Part shown: positions 20,436-28,388 of the stretch, piece after piece
How the letters are laid out: every line of letters begins with the position of its first letter
Position numbering within the stretch: position 1 is the stretch's first letter
Assembly: GCA_902518415.1 (NCBI GenBank)
Contig: CABYGA010000012.1
Span: 1 to 34,688, forward strand
DNA: 34,688 nt
Reading direction: 5' to 3'
Source of the DNA: an uncultured Pelagibacteraceae bacterium
GTDB lineage: Bacteria > Pseudomonadota > Alphaproteobacteria > Pelagibacterales > AG-422-B15
Program-made: the position numbers and the translations under genes
The notes under the pieces: model-generated
Database searches by the model: none
The model's input: only the letters and a program-made list of their open reading frames with translations
Told to the model about the DNA's origin: nothing

Positions 20436-21257
20436 ATGAAAAAAAATAAGAAATCCATAAAGAAGAAAAAGAAAATTATTAAAAAAGTTCTTAAGAAAAA
20501 GAAAGCCATTAAAAAAGTTCTTAAGAAAAAGAAAGTAGTAAAAAAAACTATTAAAAAAAAGAAAGTTGCCTCAAAAAAAAAGGTAGGAGCAAAAAAAACT
20601 GTAAAAAAATTTGTAGCTCCAAAAATGCCTCAACAATCTAATAAAAAGGTTAATAATAGAATAATTAATCCTTCCCACTATCAAGCAAAAAAAGTAAAGA
20701 AATTTTTAGAAATAAAAACAATAAAAGAAAAAAAAGTCAAAAAAATATTTGAGACTAAAGACCATGTTGTTTATCCAACTCATGGCGTTGGGCAGGTCAT
20801 CGATATAGAAAAAAGAGAGGTAGTTGGTCAAAAGCTTGAAATGTACGTCATTGAATTTGTAAAGGATAAATTAATACTAAGAGTACCAGTTGATAAAGCA
20901 AAGAAACTCAGTTTAAGAAAAGTTTCAAAGCCATCAAAAATCCAAAATGTTTTGAAAATTCTCTCTCAGAAAGCCAAAATTAAAAGAACTATGTGGAGTC
21001 GACGCGCGCAGGAATATGATTTAAAAATTAACTCTGGAGAAATTGAGCAAATTGCTGAAGTAGTTAGAGATTTAAATAGGGCAAACAACCAGATAGAACA
21101 GTCTTATAGTGAACGCCAACTGTTTGAATTATCTTATGATCGTTTTTTACGCGAAGTTATTGCAAGCCTTAAAATCACTGAAGAAAATGCAATCAAAAAA
21201 ATAGACAAAATTCTTGGAAGAGACAAATTAAAAAACGCCCCTAGTCTGTTAAACTAA
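20436..21257 (+). CDS. carD: CarD/CdnL-family transcriptional regulator with long lysine-rich N-terminal tail
   Basis: CarD domain begins near residue 106 (FETKDHVVYPTHGVGQVIDIEKREVVGQKLEMYVIEFVKDKLILRVPVDKAKKLSLRKV). Preceded by ~105 aa of Lys-rich repeats. Confidence 0.88.
   Translation: MKKNKKSIKKKKKIIKKVLKKKKAIKKVLKKKKVVKKTIKKKKVASKKKVGAKKTVKKFVAPKMPQQSNKKVNNRIINPSHYQAKKVKKFLEIKTIKEKKVKKIFETKDHVVYPTHGVGQVIDIEKREVVGQKLEMYVIEFVKDKLILRVPVDKAKKLSLRKVSKPSKIQNVLKILSQKAKIKRTMWSRRAQEYDLKINSGEIEQIAEVVRDLNRANNQIEQSYSERQLFELSYDRFLREVIASLKITEENAIKKIDKILGRDKLKNAPSLLN
20478..20535 (+). repeat. 30-nt period tandem repeat encoding IKKVLKKKKx in the CarD tail
   Basis: The 28-nt string attaaaaaagttcttaagaaaaagaaag occurs exactly at 20478-20505 and 20508-20535. 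Flanking degenerate copies continue the pattern. Confidence 0.8.
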
Positions 21258-21262
21258 GGGCG
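21236..21262 (-). terminator. Hairpin overlapping the carD stop; intrinsic-terminator-like on the minus strand
   Basis: cgcccctagt-ctgttaa-actaagggcg, 10-bp stem with one mismatch. On the minus strand it is followed by a T-run (aaaaa on + immediately upstream). Confidence 0.5.
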
Positions 21263-21263
21263 C

Positions 21264-21290
21264 AAAAAAAAAGCATTGATTAATCAATGC
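21264..21290 (-). terminator. Rho-independent terminator for the 40-aa lysine-rich peptide gene
   Basis: Perfect 18-bp palindrome GCATTGATTAATCAATGC. On the minus strand it is followed by a run of nine T (aaaaaaaaa on +). Confidence 0.75.
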
Positions 21291-21293
21291 TAT

Positions 21294-21416
21294 TTATCTT
21301 TTCCTTTTTTTCTTTTTAGCTGGCTTCCTTTTAGCGGCTTTTTTCTTCTTTTTAGGAGCTGCTTTTTTCTTAGCTTTTTTCTTTGCCTTCGCAAAGATTA
21401 CTTTAAGTTCCTCCAT
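21294..21416 (-). CDS. 40-aa lysine/arginine/alanine-rich histone-H1-like basic peptide (not in supplied ORF track)
   Basis: Translates as MEELKVIFAKAKKKAKKKAAPKKKKKAAKRKPAKKKKRKR*. Preceded by GGGGGGAGATAATT-ATG (SD-like) and followed directly by the palindromic terminator. Confidence 0.7.
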   Translation of the reverse strand: MEELKVIFAKAKKKAKKKAAPKKKKKAAKRKPAKKKKRKR

Positions 21417-21454
21417 AATTATCTCCCCCCATTTGGGTTTAGTTAGAGGTTAAT

Positions 21455-21537
21455 TAATGAATCAAAAGTTTGATTCGTTATGTTCAATGATTAAACTTTT
21501 ATTGAAAACTGTCAATTTCTCAATCTTTTCAAAGATT
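21455..21537. promoter_or_regulatory. Cluster of three inverted repeats upstream of the lysine-rich peptide gene
   Basis: taatgaatcaaa-ag-tttgattcgtta (21455-21480), ttcaat-N12-attgaa (21483-21506), aatcttt-tc-aaagatt (21522-21537). Confidence 0.45.
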
Positions 21538-21707
21538 AGCACTAAAAATGTAAGAAAATTAAATTTATTTTAAATTATTAGTTTATTTATTTAAATACTT
21601 ATAGTCATTGAATTTTTTTTAATAAAAAAAACTTATTCTTTAAAATTTATAATTTTAAAACAAAAAAAGAAAAAAAAATTTGTTATAAGTTTATTTCTGA
21701 TTAATGT

Positions 21708-21784
21708 GCGCTCGTAGCTCAGTAGGATAGAGCACAGGATTCCTAATCCTGGGGTCGGATGTTCGAATCATCTCGAGCGCGCCA
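21708..21784 (+). tRNA. tRNA-Arg (anticodon CCU), CCA encoded
   Basis: Acceptor GCGCTCG/CGAGCGC, anticodon arm CAGGA-TTCCTAA-TCCTG, T-loop GTTCGAATC, 3' GCCA. Confidence 0.95.
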
Positions 21785-21796
21785 ACGAGAATTTAT

Positions 21797-22150
21797 CTAA
21801 GCTATTTCAGAACCGTTATCTACCAATTGACGCGGTTCCAACAATATCACTTCTTCCCTTTTATTTATGGCACCTAATACTAGCACTTCTGATTCGACGC
21901 CTGCAATATTTCTATTTTCAAAATTGCAAACTGCAACAATTTGCCTATTAATTAACTCATCTATTGAATAATTAGTGATTTGAGCAGAGCTGATTTTTAT
22001 TCCTAATTCTGGACCAAAATCAATTGATAAAACATACGCTGGTTTTCTTGCTTTTACATTAATTTCAGCAGATTTAATGGTACCTGTTAAGATTTGTATT
22101 TTTTGAAAATCATTATATTTTACAACGCTTTTTTTATCTATAAGAGCCAT
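21797..22150 (-). CDS. csaA: CsaA-like tRNA-binding (EMAP-II/OB-fold) protein
   Basis: 117 aa: IQILTGTIKSAEINVKARKPAYVLSIDFGPELGIKISSAQITNYSIDELINRQIVAVCNFENRNIAGVESEVLVLG. Confidence 0.88.
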   Translation of the reverse strand: MALIDKKSVVKYNDFQKIQILTGTIKSAEINVKARKPAYVLSIDFGPELGIKISSAQITNYSIDELINRQIVAVCNFENRNIAGVESEVLVLGAINKREEVILLEPRQLVDNGSEIA

Positions 22151-22222
22151 ATTGGCAGTTGTTTATACCCTTAGTTGTTTGATTCAATTTGTAATTATTT
22201 ATTCAATTTGTATTTTAGCCTC

Positions 22223-23089
22223 ATGTCAAGTTTTGATGATACGAATGAAATGAAAGCTTTTACTAAAAAAGCCATGTCAATTCCCCTTTTGGCTGAAGAA
22301 CACGAAAAAGTTTTAGCTAAAAAGTGGATTGAAAAGAAAGATGAGAGTGCTCTTCACGAACTTACGCAATCTCATATAAGATTAGTAATTGCTTTTGCAG
22401 TAAAGTATAAAAATTATGGTTTAAACCTCAGTGATCTAATTCAAGAGGGTAACATTGGATTAATGAAAGCCGCTGAGAGATTTCAGCTCGATAAAGAAGT
22501 TAGATTTTCTACTTATGCAGGCTGGTGGATAAGAGCTTCTATTCAGGATTTTGTTCTAAAAAACTGGTCACTAGTAAGAATAGCTACGACATCAAAACAA
22601 AAAAGCCTATTTTTCAATCTAAGAAAATTAAAACATAAAATCCATCAAACTGAGCACGGATCAATTGACTTTAGAACGGCTCAAGGAATTGCAAACGATT
22701 TAAATATTTCTACGTCCGACGTCATTAAAATGGACAGTAGATTAAGCCAAAATGATAGTTCTCTTAATCACAAAATTAATGATGAAAGCCAAAGTGAATT
22801 CATGGAATTAATTGAAGACGAAGATGCGAGGCCTGATGATAAGGTTTTAGAGAAGGATCAAGTAAATTTCAAAAAGGAATTAATTAAACGATCCCTTGAG
22901 ATACTAGATGATAGGGAAATTAGAATTATTAAAGATCGCCACTTAATTGAAAATACTAAAACTCTAGATGTACTAGGAAAAGAACTTAAAATTTCAAAAG
23001 AAAGAGTTAGACAGATTGAAAAAGCTGCAATGATGAAGTTGAAATCGTATATTGCTAACTCTCAAAGCAAAGATCTCCTTTTTAGCTAG
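22223..23089 (+). CDS. rpoH: RNA polymerase heat-shock sigma factor RpoH (sigma-32)
   Basis: Region 2 LIQEGNIGLMKAAERF...VRFSTYAGWWIRASIQDFVLKNWSLVRI, RpoH-box-like QKSLFFNLRKLK, region 4 LGKELKISKERVRQIEKAAMMKL. Start chosen at MSSFDD; the ORF extends upstream to 22175. Confidence 0.93.
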   Translation: MSSFDDTNEMKAFTKKAMSIPLLAEEHEKVLAKKWIEKKDESALHELTQSHIRLVIAFAVKYKNYGLNLSDLIQEGNIGLMKAAERFQLDKEVRFSTYAGWWIRASIQDFVLKNWSLVRIATTSKQKSLFFNLRKLKHKIHQTEHGSIDFRTAQGIANDLNISTSDVIKMDSRLSQNDSSLNHKINDESQSEFMELIEDEDARPDDKVLEKDQVNFKKELIKRSLEILDDREIRIIKDRHLIENTKTLDVLGKELKISKERVRQIEKAAMMKLKSYIANSQSKDLLFS

Positions 23090-24188
23090 CTAATTCTACA
23101 ATATATTCTCCCAAAACTAAGGAGGAAGTTAAACCAGGTGATTCAATCCCATAAAGATTTATTAAATTCTTACTTTTGTGAATCTCTTCACCTTGTATGA
23201 TGAAATCACTTTTTCCCTCTCCACGATTTTTCAACTTTGGCCTTACCCCCGAATAACCTTTTTTTAATAAACTCTTATCAAAAGTAGGTATATATTTTCG
23301 AATATCATTATAAAAAGATTCAAGTCTATTCTCATCTACATCATAACTTATTTCATCAATCCATTCTACATCTGGACCAAATCGTACTTGCATACCGATA
23401 TCTAGACCCAAATGTAAGCCAAGACTTGCTTCATTTGGTATAGGGTAAATTAAGTGCCTAATATTTAAATCCTTACTGGTCTCAAAATAATTTCCTTTAG
23501 CTAAGTATGTCTTTGGAATTAGTGTCTTATCCATGGAGGATATTGATTTGGCAACATCTTCAGCATAAAGACCCGCTGCATTGATTAAAATTGAAGACTC
23601 AATTTTGATTTCATCATTTTCATTAAGAACTGTCGAGACATGAACATTGTTCTTTAGTTCAGATTTAATAAATCTACTGTTGTAGGCAATGCTTCCTGAC
23701 GACTCTAACTCTCCTAGATATGATCTCATTAATGATGCTTGGTCAACAATGCCTGAAGATGGAACAAACAATGCTTCCTCACATTTTACTAGCGGTTCCA
23801 CCTGAGAAACATAATCTCCAGTCACTTTCTTTATTCCTTCAACACCATTATCCCCTGCTTTTTCATATATCTCATCAAGCTTTGGGATTTCGTCTTTTGA
23901 ACAAGCCACAATAAATTTGCCTGTATTGAAGTGTGGGATTCTAAATTTATTACAGTATTCATAAATACGTTTATTTCCAGGAGCGCAAAATTTTGCTTTT
24001 AATGAATTCTGATCGTAATAGACACCAGCGTGGATTACACCACTGTTTCTTGAACTTGTTACTGAACCGAAAGTATTCTCTCTTTCAACGACTAGTACGT
24101 CCCTTCTTTCAGCGGCAAAAGTCTTAGCAATTGCCAGCCCAACAACTCCTCCTCCTATAACTAATACGTCTACAAAATTATTACTCAT
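23082..24188 (-). CDS. lhgO: FAD-dependent oxidoreductase, L-2-hydroxyglutarate oxidase-like (DAO superfamily)
   Basis: VLVIGGGVVGLAIAKTFA, SSRNSGVIHAGVYYDQNSLKAKFC, IESPGLTSSLVLGEYI. Confidence 0.75.
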   Translation of the reverse strand: MSNNFVDVLVIGGGVVGLAIAKTFAAERRDVLVVERENTFGSVTSSRNSGVIHAGVYYDQNSLKAKFCAPGNKRIYEYCNKFRIPHFNTGKFIVACSKDEIPKLDEIYEKAGDNGVEGIKKVTGDYVSQVEPLVKCEEALFVPSSGIVDQASLMRSYLGELESSGSIAYNSRFIKSELKNNVHVSTVLNENDEIKIESSILINAAGLYAEDVAKSISSMDKTLIPKTYLAKGNYFETSKDLNIRHLIYPIPNEASLGLHLGLDIGMQVRFGPDVEWIDEISYDVDENRLESFYNDIRKYIPTFDKSLLKKGYSGVRPKLKNRGEGKSDFIIQGEEIHKSKNLINLYGIESPGLTSSLVLGEYIVELAS

Positions 24189-24673
24189 AAAATTTTCTTT
24201 ATCATTAATGATACTTTCTTTGTTTCATTTTCTGTAAGCTGATATCCAACGTTTTCATAGTTGAGGTTTTCATGAAATTTTTTTGATATAGGGTTTGGTG
24301 GCTCAATATTAAATTCACATGCGATTAATTCATACTCACTAATGTTTTTTTCTAAGTCTTGATATAGACTTTTTCCAATACCGTTTTTCTTAAACTCATC
24401 CATAATTACAATTCTATCGATATAAGCAAACTTTTCATACCTTCCACTAAACCATTTATAGTTTAAGCTTTTATAATCAAGTCCTGATGGCAAAACTAAT
24501 AAAAAACCAGAAATGACACCGTGAGAATTCTCAGCTATTTTGAAATATAGTTTTCTATTAAGAAACCACTCAAATTCATTATAGGATACATAATTGACAG
24601 CTGGAATTGCAGACTCATTAATTCGTACAATCTTATCTATATCAGAATGTTCAGCATCTCTTAACGTAAACAT
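24185..24673 (-). CDS. GNAT-family N-acetyltransferase
   Basis: IDRIVIMDEFKKNGIGKSLYQDLEKNI acetyl-CoA binding segment. Confidence 0.85.
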   Translation of the reverse strand: MFTLRDAEHSDIDKIVRINESAIPAVNYVSYNEFEWFLNRKLYFKIAENSHGVISGFLLVLPSGLDYKSLNYKWFSGRYEKFAYIDRIVIMDEFKKNGIGKSLYQDLEKNISEYELIACEFNIEPPNPISKKFHENLNYENVGYQLTENETKKVSLMIKKIL

Positions 24674-24674
24674 T

Positions 24675-25112
24675 TTAACAAGTTACATTATAATTTTCGA
24701 CAAATAGCTTTGGCATCCTTACTGGCTTAAAATTATTGAGACTTATGCAAGCGTAATCAACAAAAGAAGTGAAAATTGTTTGATCTTTAGCTATATTAAC
24801 AACTTGAAAAAATCTACTTAATCTAATTTTTTTATCAGTTGAAATAATCCAAGTTGAAATAGCCACTTGGTCTCCTTCAAACAAAGATCCTGTAAAACTA
24901 TTTTCACTTTTTATTACAACACAAGCACATTTCAAATTTTCATATACCTTTGGAGTAATACCTAATCTTGCTGAGTGTTTCCAGCTTACAATTTCACACC
25001 AATTTAAATAAACTTTATTATTAACGTGGCCAAGGATATCAATATCTTCTTTTGTAACAGTAAATTCTTCGATAAACGGATTTTTATATTTCCAATTTAA
25101 ATTTTCTAACAT
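24675..25112 (-). CDS. Hotdog-fold acyl-CoA thioesterase (4HBT family)
   Basis: EFTVTKEDIDILGHVNNKVYLNWCEIVSWKHSARLG is typical of YbgC/4HBT thioesterases. Confidence 0.82.
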   Translation of the reverse strand: MLENLNWKYKNPFIEEFTVTKEDIDILGHVNNKVYLNWCEIVSWKHSARLGITPKVYENLKCACVVIKSENSFTGSLFEGDQVAISTWIISTDKKIRLSRFFQVVNIAKDQTIFTSFVDYACISLNNFKPVRMPKLFVENYNVTC

Positions 25113-25114
25113 GA

Positions 25115-26065
25115 TTATTTTCTGACTTCCTTAGGAAGTTTAAATTGAACATCTTCCTCACCAAGTGAAACATTCTCAATCTCTAATGAATAGTTTTTTT
25201 GAAATTTTGAAATTATATTTTCTACTAAAATCTCTGGCACTGATGCTCCTGACGATATTCCAATAATATTACTTGAAGAATAATTACTTAAATTAAGACT
25301 TTCTGCATTTTCTAATAAATGAGAATTAATACAGCCTGCTTTTTTTGCAACCTCGACGAGTCTGTTCGAATTAGATGAATTCTTAGACCCAACTACAATA
25401 AATGCATCACACTTATCAGCATATTCTTTAATGGCCTTTTGCCTATTTGAAGTAGCATAACATATGTCTTCTTTTGGAGATGACTCAATATTTGGAAATT
25501 TTTTACGTAATTCATTAATAATGTTTTGGGTATCATCAATAGACAAGGTAGTTTGAGTTAAATAAGCAATTTTATCATTTCCAGAAAAATTAAGTTCATT
25601 TATATCATTTATAGTTTCTACTAAGTAAATAGCATCTTGAGGCAATTGACCCATAGTTCCTTCTACTTCGGGATGGTTCTTATGTCCTATTAAAATAATT
25701 TTGAAGCCTAATTTATAAAACTTGTCTGCCTGCACGTGCACCTTTGTAACAAGTGGACAAGTAGCATCTATAATAGTTTTATTATTATCTTTTGCATAAT
25801 TAGTAATCTTTTTTGAGACTCCATGTGCTGAAAATATAATTGGTCTATCTTTTGGAGCATCTTCAATATTCTTTAAAAATACTGCTCCTTTTTTAGTTAA
25901 ATCATCGATCACATGCTTATTGTGAACAATTTCGTGATTTACATATACTGGTGATCCATATTTTTTAAGTGTTTCTAATACAACATCAATAGCTCTAGTA
26001 ACTCCTGCACAAAAGCCTCTTGGCGAAACTAAAATTATTTTCTTACTATTATTCATACTAGTCAA
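25115..26065 (-). CDS. ispH: 4-hydroxy-3-methylbut-2-enyl diphosphate reductase IspH
   Basis: VSPRGFCAGVTRAIDVV, EIVHNKHVIDDL, DATCPLVTKVH, GHKNHPEVEGTMGQ, SGASVPE. The ORF start is TTG; an ATG lies at 26056. Confidence 0.96.
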   Translation of the reverse strand: MTSMNNSKKIILVSPRGFCAGVTRAIDVVLETLKKYGSPVYVNHEIVHNKHVIDDLTKKGAVFLKNIEDAPKDRPIIFSAHGVSKKITNYAKDNNKTIIDATCPLVTKVHVQADKFYKLGFKIILIGHKNHPEVEGTMGQLPQDAIYLVETINDINELNFSGNDKIAYLTQTTLSIDDTQNIINELRKKFPNIESSPKEDICYATSNRQKAIKEYADKCDAFIVVGSKNSSNSNRLVEVAKKAGCINSHLLENAESLNLSNYSSSNIIGISSGASVPEILVENIISKFQKNYSLEIENVSLGEEDVQFKLPKEVRK

Positions 26066-26096
26066 ATTTACAAATTTCTTTATATAGTATTTCTAT

Positions 26097-28388
26097 ATGA
26101 ATATAGAAAATATAGTTGAAAAATTTACCACTTTCATAATATCCCATAAAATTAAAACTATTACGTTAGCAATAGTGCTTGTTTTACTTGCTACTTCTGG
26201 TGTACGTTTTTTAGAAACTCCTGCTGGCTATAGATCTTTTGTTGAAAGTGATCAGCAGAATTACCAAGATATACTTAATATAGAGGAGAAGTACGGCACG
26301 ATTGATACGCTTACTTTTGTGATAAAGCCCAAAAGTGGTGAAATTTTTCAAAAAAATGTTCTTAAAGTCATAGATGAATTGACAGAATTATCATGGAAAG
26401 CTCCATACTCATCAAGAGTTAGTTCATTGACAAATTATCAATATACAACCGTTGATGGTGACGACATAAACATTAGTGACTTCATAAGTGACATAGACTC
26501 ACTTACTGATAATGAATTATTAGATCTAAAAAACCTAGCGTTAAAAGAAAAAAATATAGTAAACTTTATATTATCGAAAAGTTCAAAAGTAAGCTTTGTA
26601 AATATTACACTTGATGTACCTATTGGGATTGACTTCATCGAACCAATTGCATTTGCAGAAGAACAAAAAAAAATATTTAATGAAAAAAATCCTGACATCT
26701 TTGTAACTGTAGCAGGCTCAGCTAGATTTTCTCAGAACTTTCAAGAAACAGCTCAAAGTGATGCTACTAATATGTACCCTGCATTCCTAGTTCTTATAAT
26801 TATACTCTCATATATACTTTTAAGGTCAGTGTCTGCATCGCTACTATCACTTATTGTTATTTTTCTATCAATTCTACCTTCAATGGGCTCTGCTGGATGG
26901 CTAGAGTATCAAGTTCTACCTCCTTTAATTATTGCGCCTATAATTATACTAACTATTGCTTTAGCTCATGCTATTCATATTCTTTCAATAGCACTTTCTA
27001 ATATGAATGAAGGAATGCAAAAAGATAAGGCGATTATAGAAAGTATGAAAATTAACTTTATGCCAGTATTCTTAACAAGTTTTACAACTGCTGTGGGTGT
27101 TGCTGGAGTAAATTTTGGAAATATTCCGGCATTTAGTCAAATGGCAAATGCTGTTGTATTTGGTGCTGCCTACAGCTTTGTACTATCTGTTACAGTATTG
27201 CCAGCATTATTTATGATGATGCCTATAAAGTCTGATGGTAAGAATAATATTATTTTGCCTGCCTTGCATGCATTGGGCAATTTTATTTTTAAATTTAAAT
27301 ATTATGTAATCACTTTTATATCTCTGATCACAATTTTTTTAATTTCACTGATACCAACGCTATATTTTGATGATGACTTTGATGCTTACTTTGATCGCGT
27401 TGATGACTGGGTTGAAGTTAAGAATATTGTTAACGATGAATTTGGTAGTTCGTTTTTTATTTTTGCTAATATGGATTCAGGGGAAGTAGATGGCATTACT
27501 GATCCAAATTATTTAAAAAAACTTGATGATTTTGCAAGTTGGCTTGAGAGTCAAGATGAGGTTGTTACAGTTGCTACAGTTGCGGATGTTATAAAGACCC
27601 TGAATAAAAATATGAACGAAGGGTCAGAAGAGTTTTATTCAATACCAGATAATAAATCATTAAATGCACAATATTTCTTAATGTATGAATTTTCAGTACC
27701 TTATGGAATGGATCTAAAAGATCAGATGACTGCCAACAAGTCAGAATCACGTTTACTTATAAGACTTAATAACTTTACCTCAATTCAATCTAGAGATTTT
27801 CACCAAAGGACCAAAGAGTGGATAAAAAATAATCTTGGCTCCTATCAATCTGATGGAATTGTTGGCATACCTGTGATGTTCCCATACGTATATCAAGAAA
27901 ATACGAACGGACTTCTAAGGGGACTTATTTTTTCTTTTGGAATAATAATTGTTGTAATTGGCATTACACTCAGAAGCATTAGGTTCGGACTAATTAGTGT
28001 GGTTCCCAATGTAGTTCCCTTTGTTCTTGCCTATGGTGTACTGTCAATTTTTACCAAAATAGTAACTTTCAGTCATACTGTTGCCATTCTAATTGCCATT
28101 GGTCTTGTGGTAGATGCAACAATTCATTTCTTAACAAAATTTAAAAAAGCAAACGTTATGAATTTGTCATCATACGACGCAATCCAATATTGCTATAAAT
28201 ATGTTGGCTACCCAATCATTGTTGCATCAGTCTGCCTTTTTTGTGGATTTCTATTCTTACTTCAGTCAAGCTTTCAGACGAATTACGTGTTAGGAGGAAT
28301 GTGTGCATTAATAATTTTACTTGCACTGATAATCGACCTATTATTACTGCCATCACTGTTATTAATCTTCGGAAATAAATCAAAATGA
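26097..28388 (+). CDS. RND superfamily (MMPL-type) transporter
   Basis: 763 aa with two repeats of 1 + ~5 TM helices (LVLIIILSYILLRSVSASLL..., GIIIVVIGITLRSIRFG...). Contains HAIHIL/HAIL-like segments and DATIHFLTKF. Confidence 0.88.
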   Translation: MNIENIVEKFTTFIISHKIKTITLAIVLVLLATSGVRFLETPAGYRSFVESDQQNYQDILNIEEKYGTIDTLTFVIKPKSGEIFQKNVLKVIDELTELSWKAPYSSRVSSLTNYQYTTVDGDDINISDFISDIDSLTDNELLDLKNLALKEKNIVNFILSKSSKVSFVNITLDVPIGIDFIEPIAFAEEQKKIFNEKNPDIFVTVAGSARFSQNFQETAQSDATNMYPAFLVLIIILSYILLRSVSASLLSLIVIFLSILPSMGSAGWLEYQVLPPLIIAPIIILTIALAHAIHILSIALSNMNEGMQKDKAIIESMKINFMPVFLTSFTTAVGVAGVNFGNIPAFSQMANAVVFGAAYSFVLSVTVLPALFMMMPIKSDGKNNIILPALHALGNFIFKFKYYVITFISLITIFLISLIPTLYFDDDFDAYFDRVDDWVEVKNIVNDEFGSSFFIFANMDSGEVDGITDPNYLKKLDDFASWLESQDEVVTVATVADVIKTLNKNMNEGSEEFYSIPDNKSLNAQYFLMYEFSVPYGMDLKDQMTANKSESRLLIRLNNFTSIQSRDFHQRTKEWIKNNLGSYQSDGIVGIPVMFPYVYQENTNGLLRGLIFSFGIIIVVIGITLRSIRFGLISVVPNVVPFVLAYGVLSIFTKIVTFSHTVAILIAIGLVVDATIHFLTKFKKANVMNLSSYDAIQYCYKYVGYPIIVASVCLFCGFLFLLQSSFQTNYVLGGMCALIILLALIIDLLLLPSLLLIFGNKSK

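Noticed and set aside
20478-20535. Tandem repeat as a CRISPR array
   Set aside because: The repeats are back-to-back, coding and low-complexity, with no unique spacers and no cas genes.
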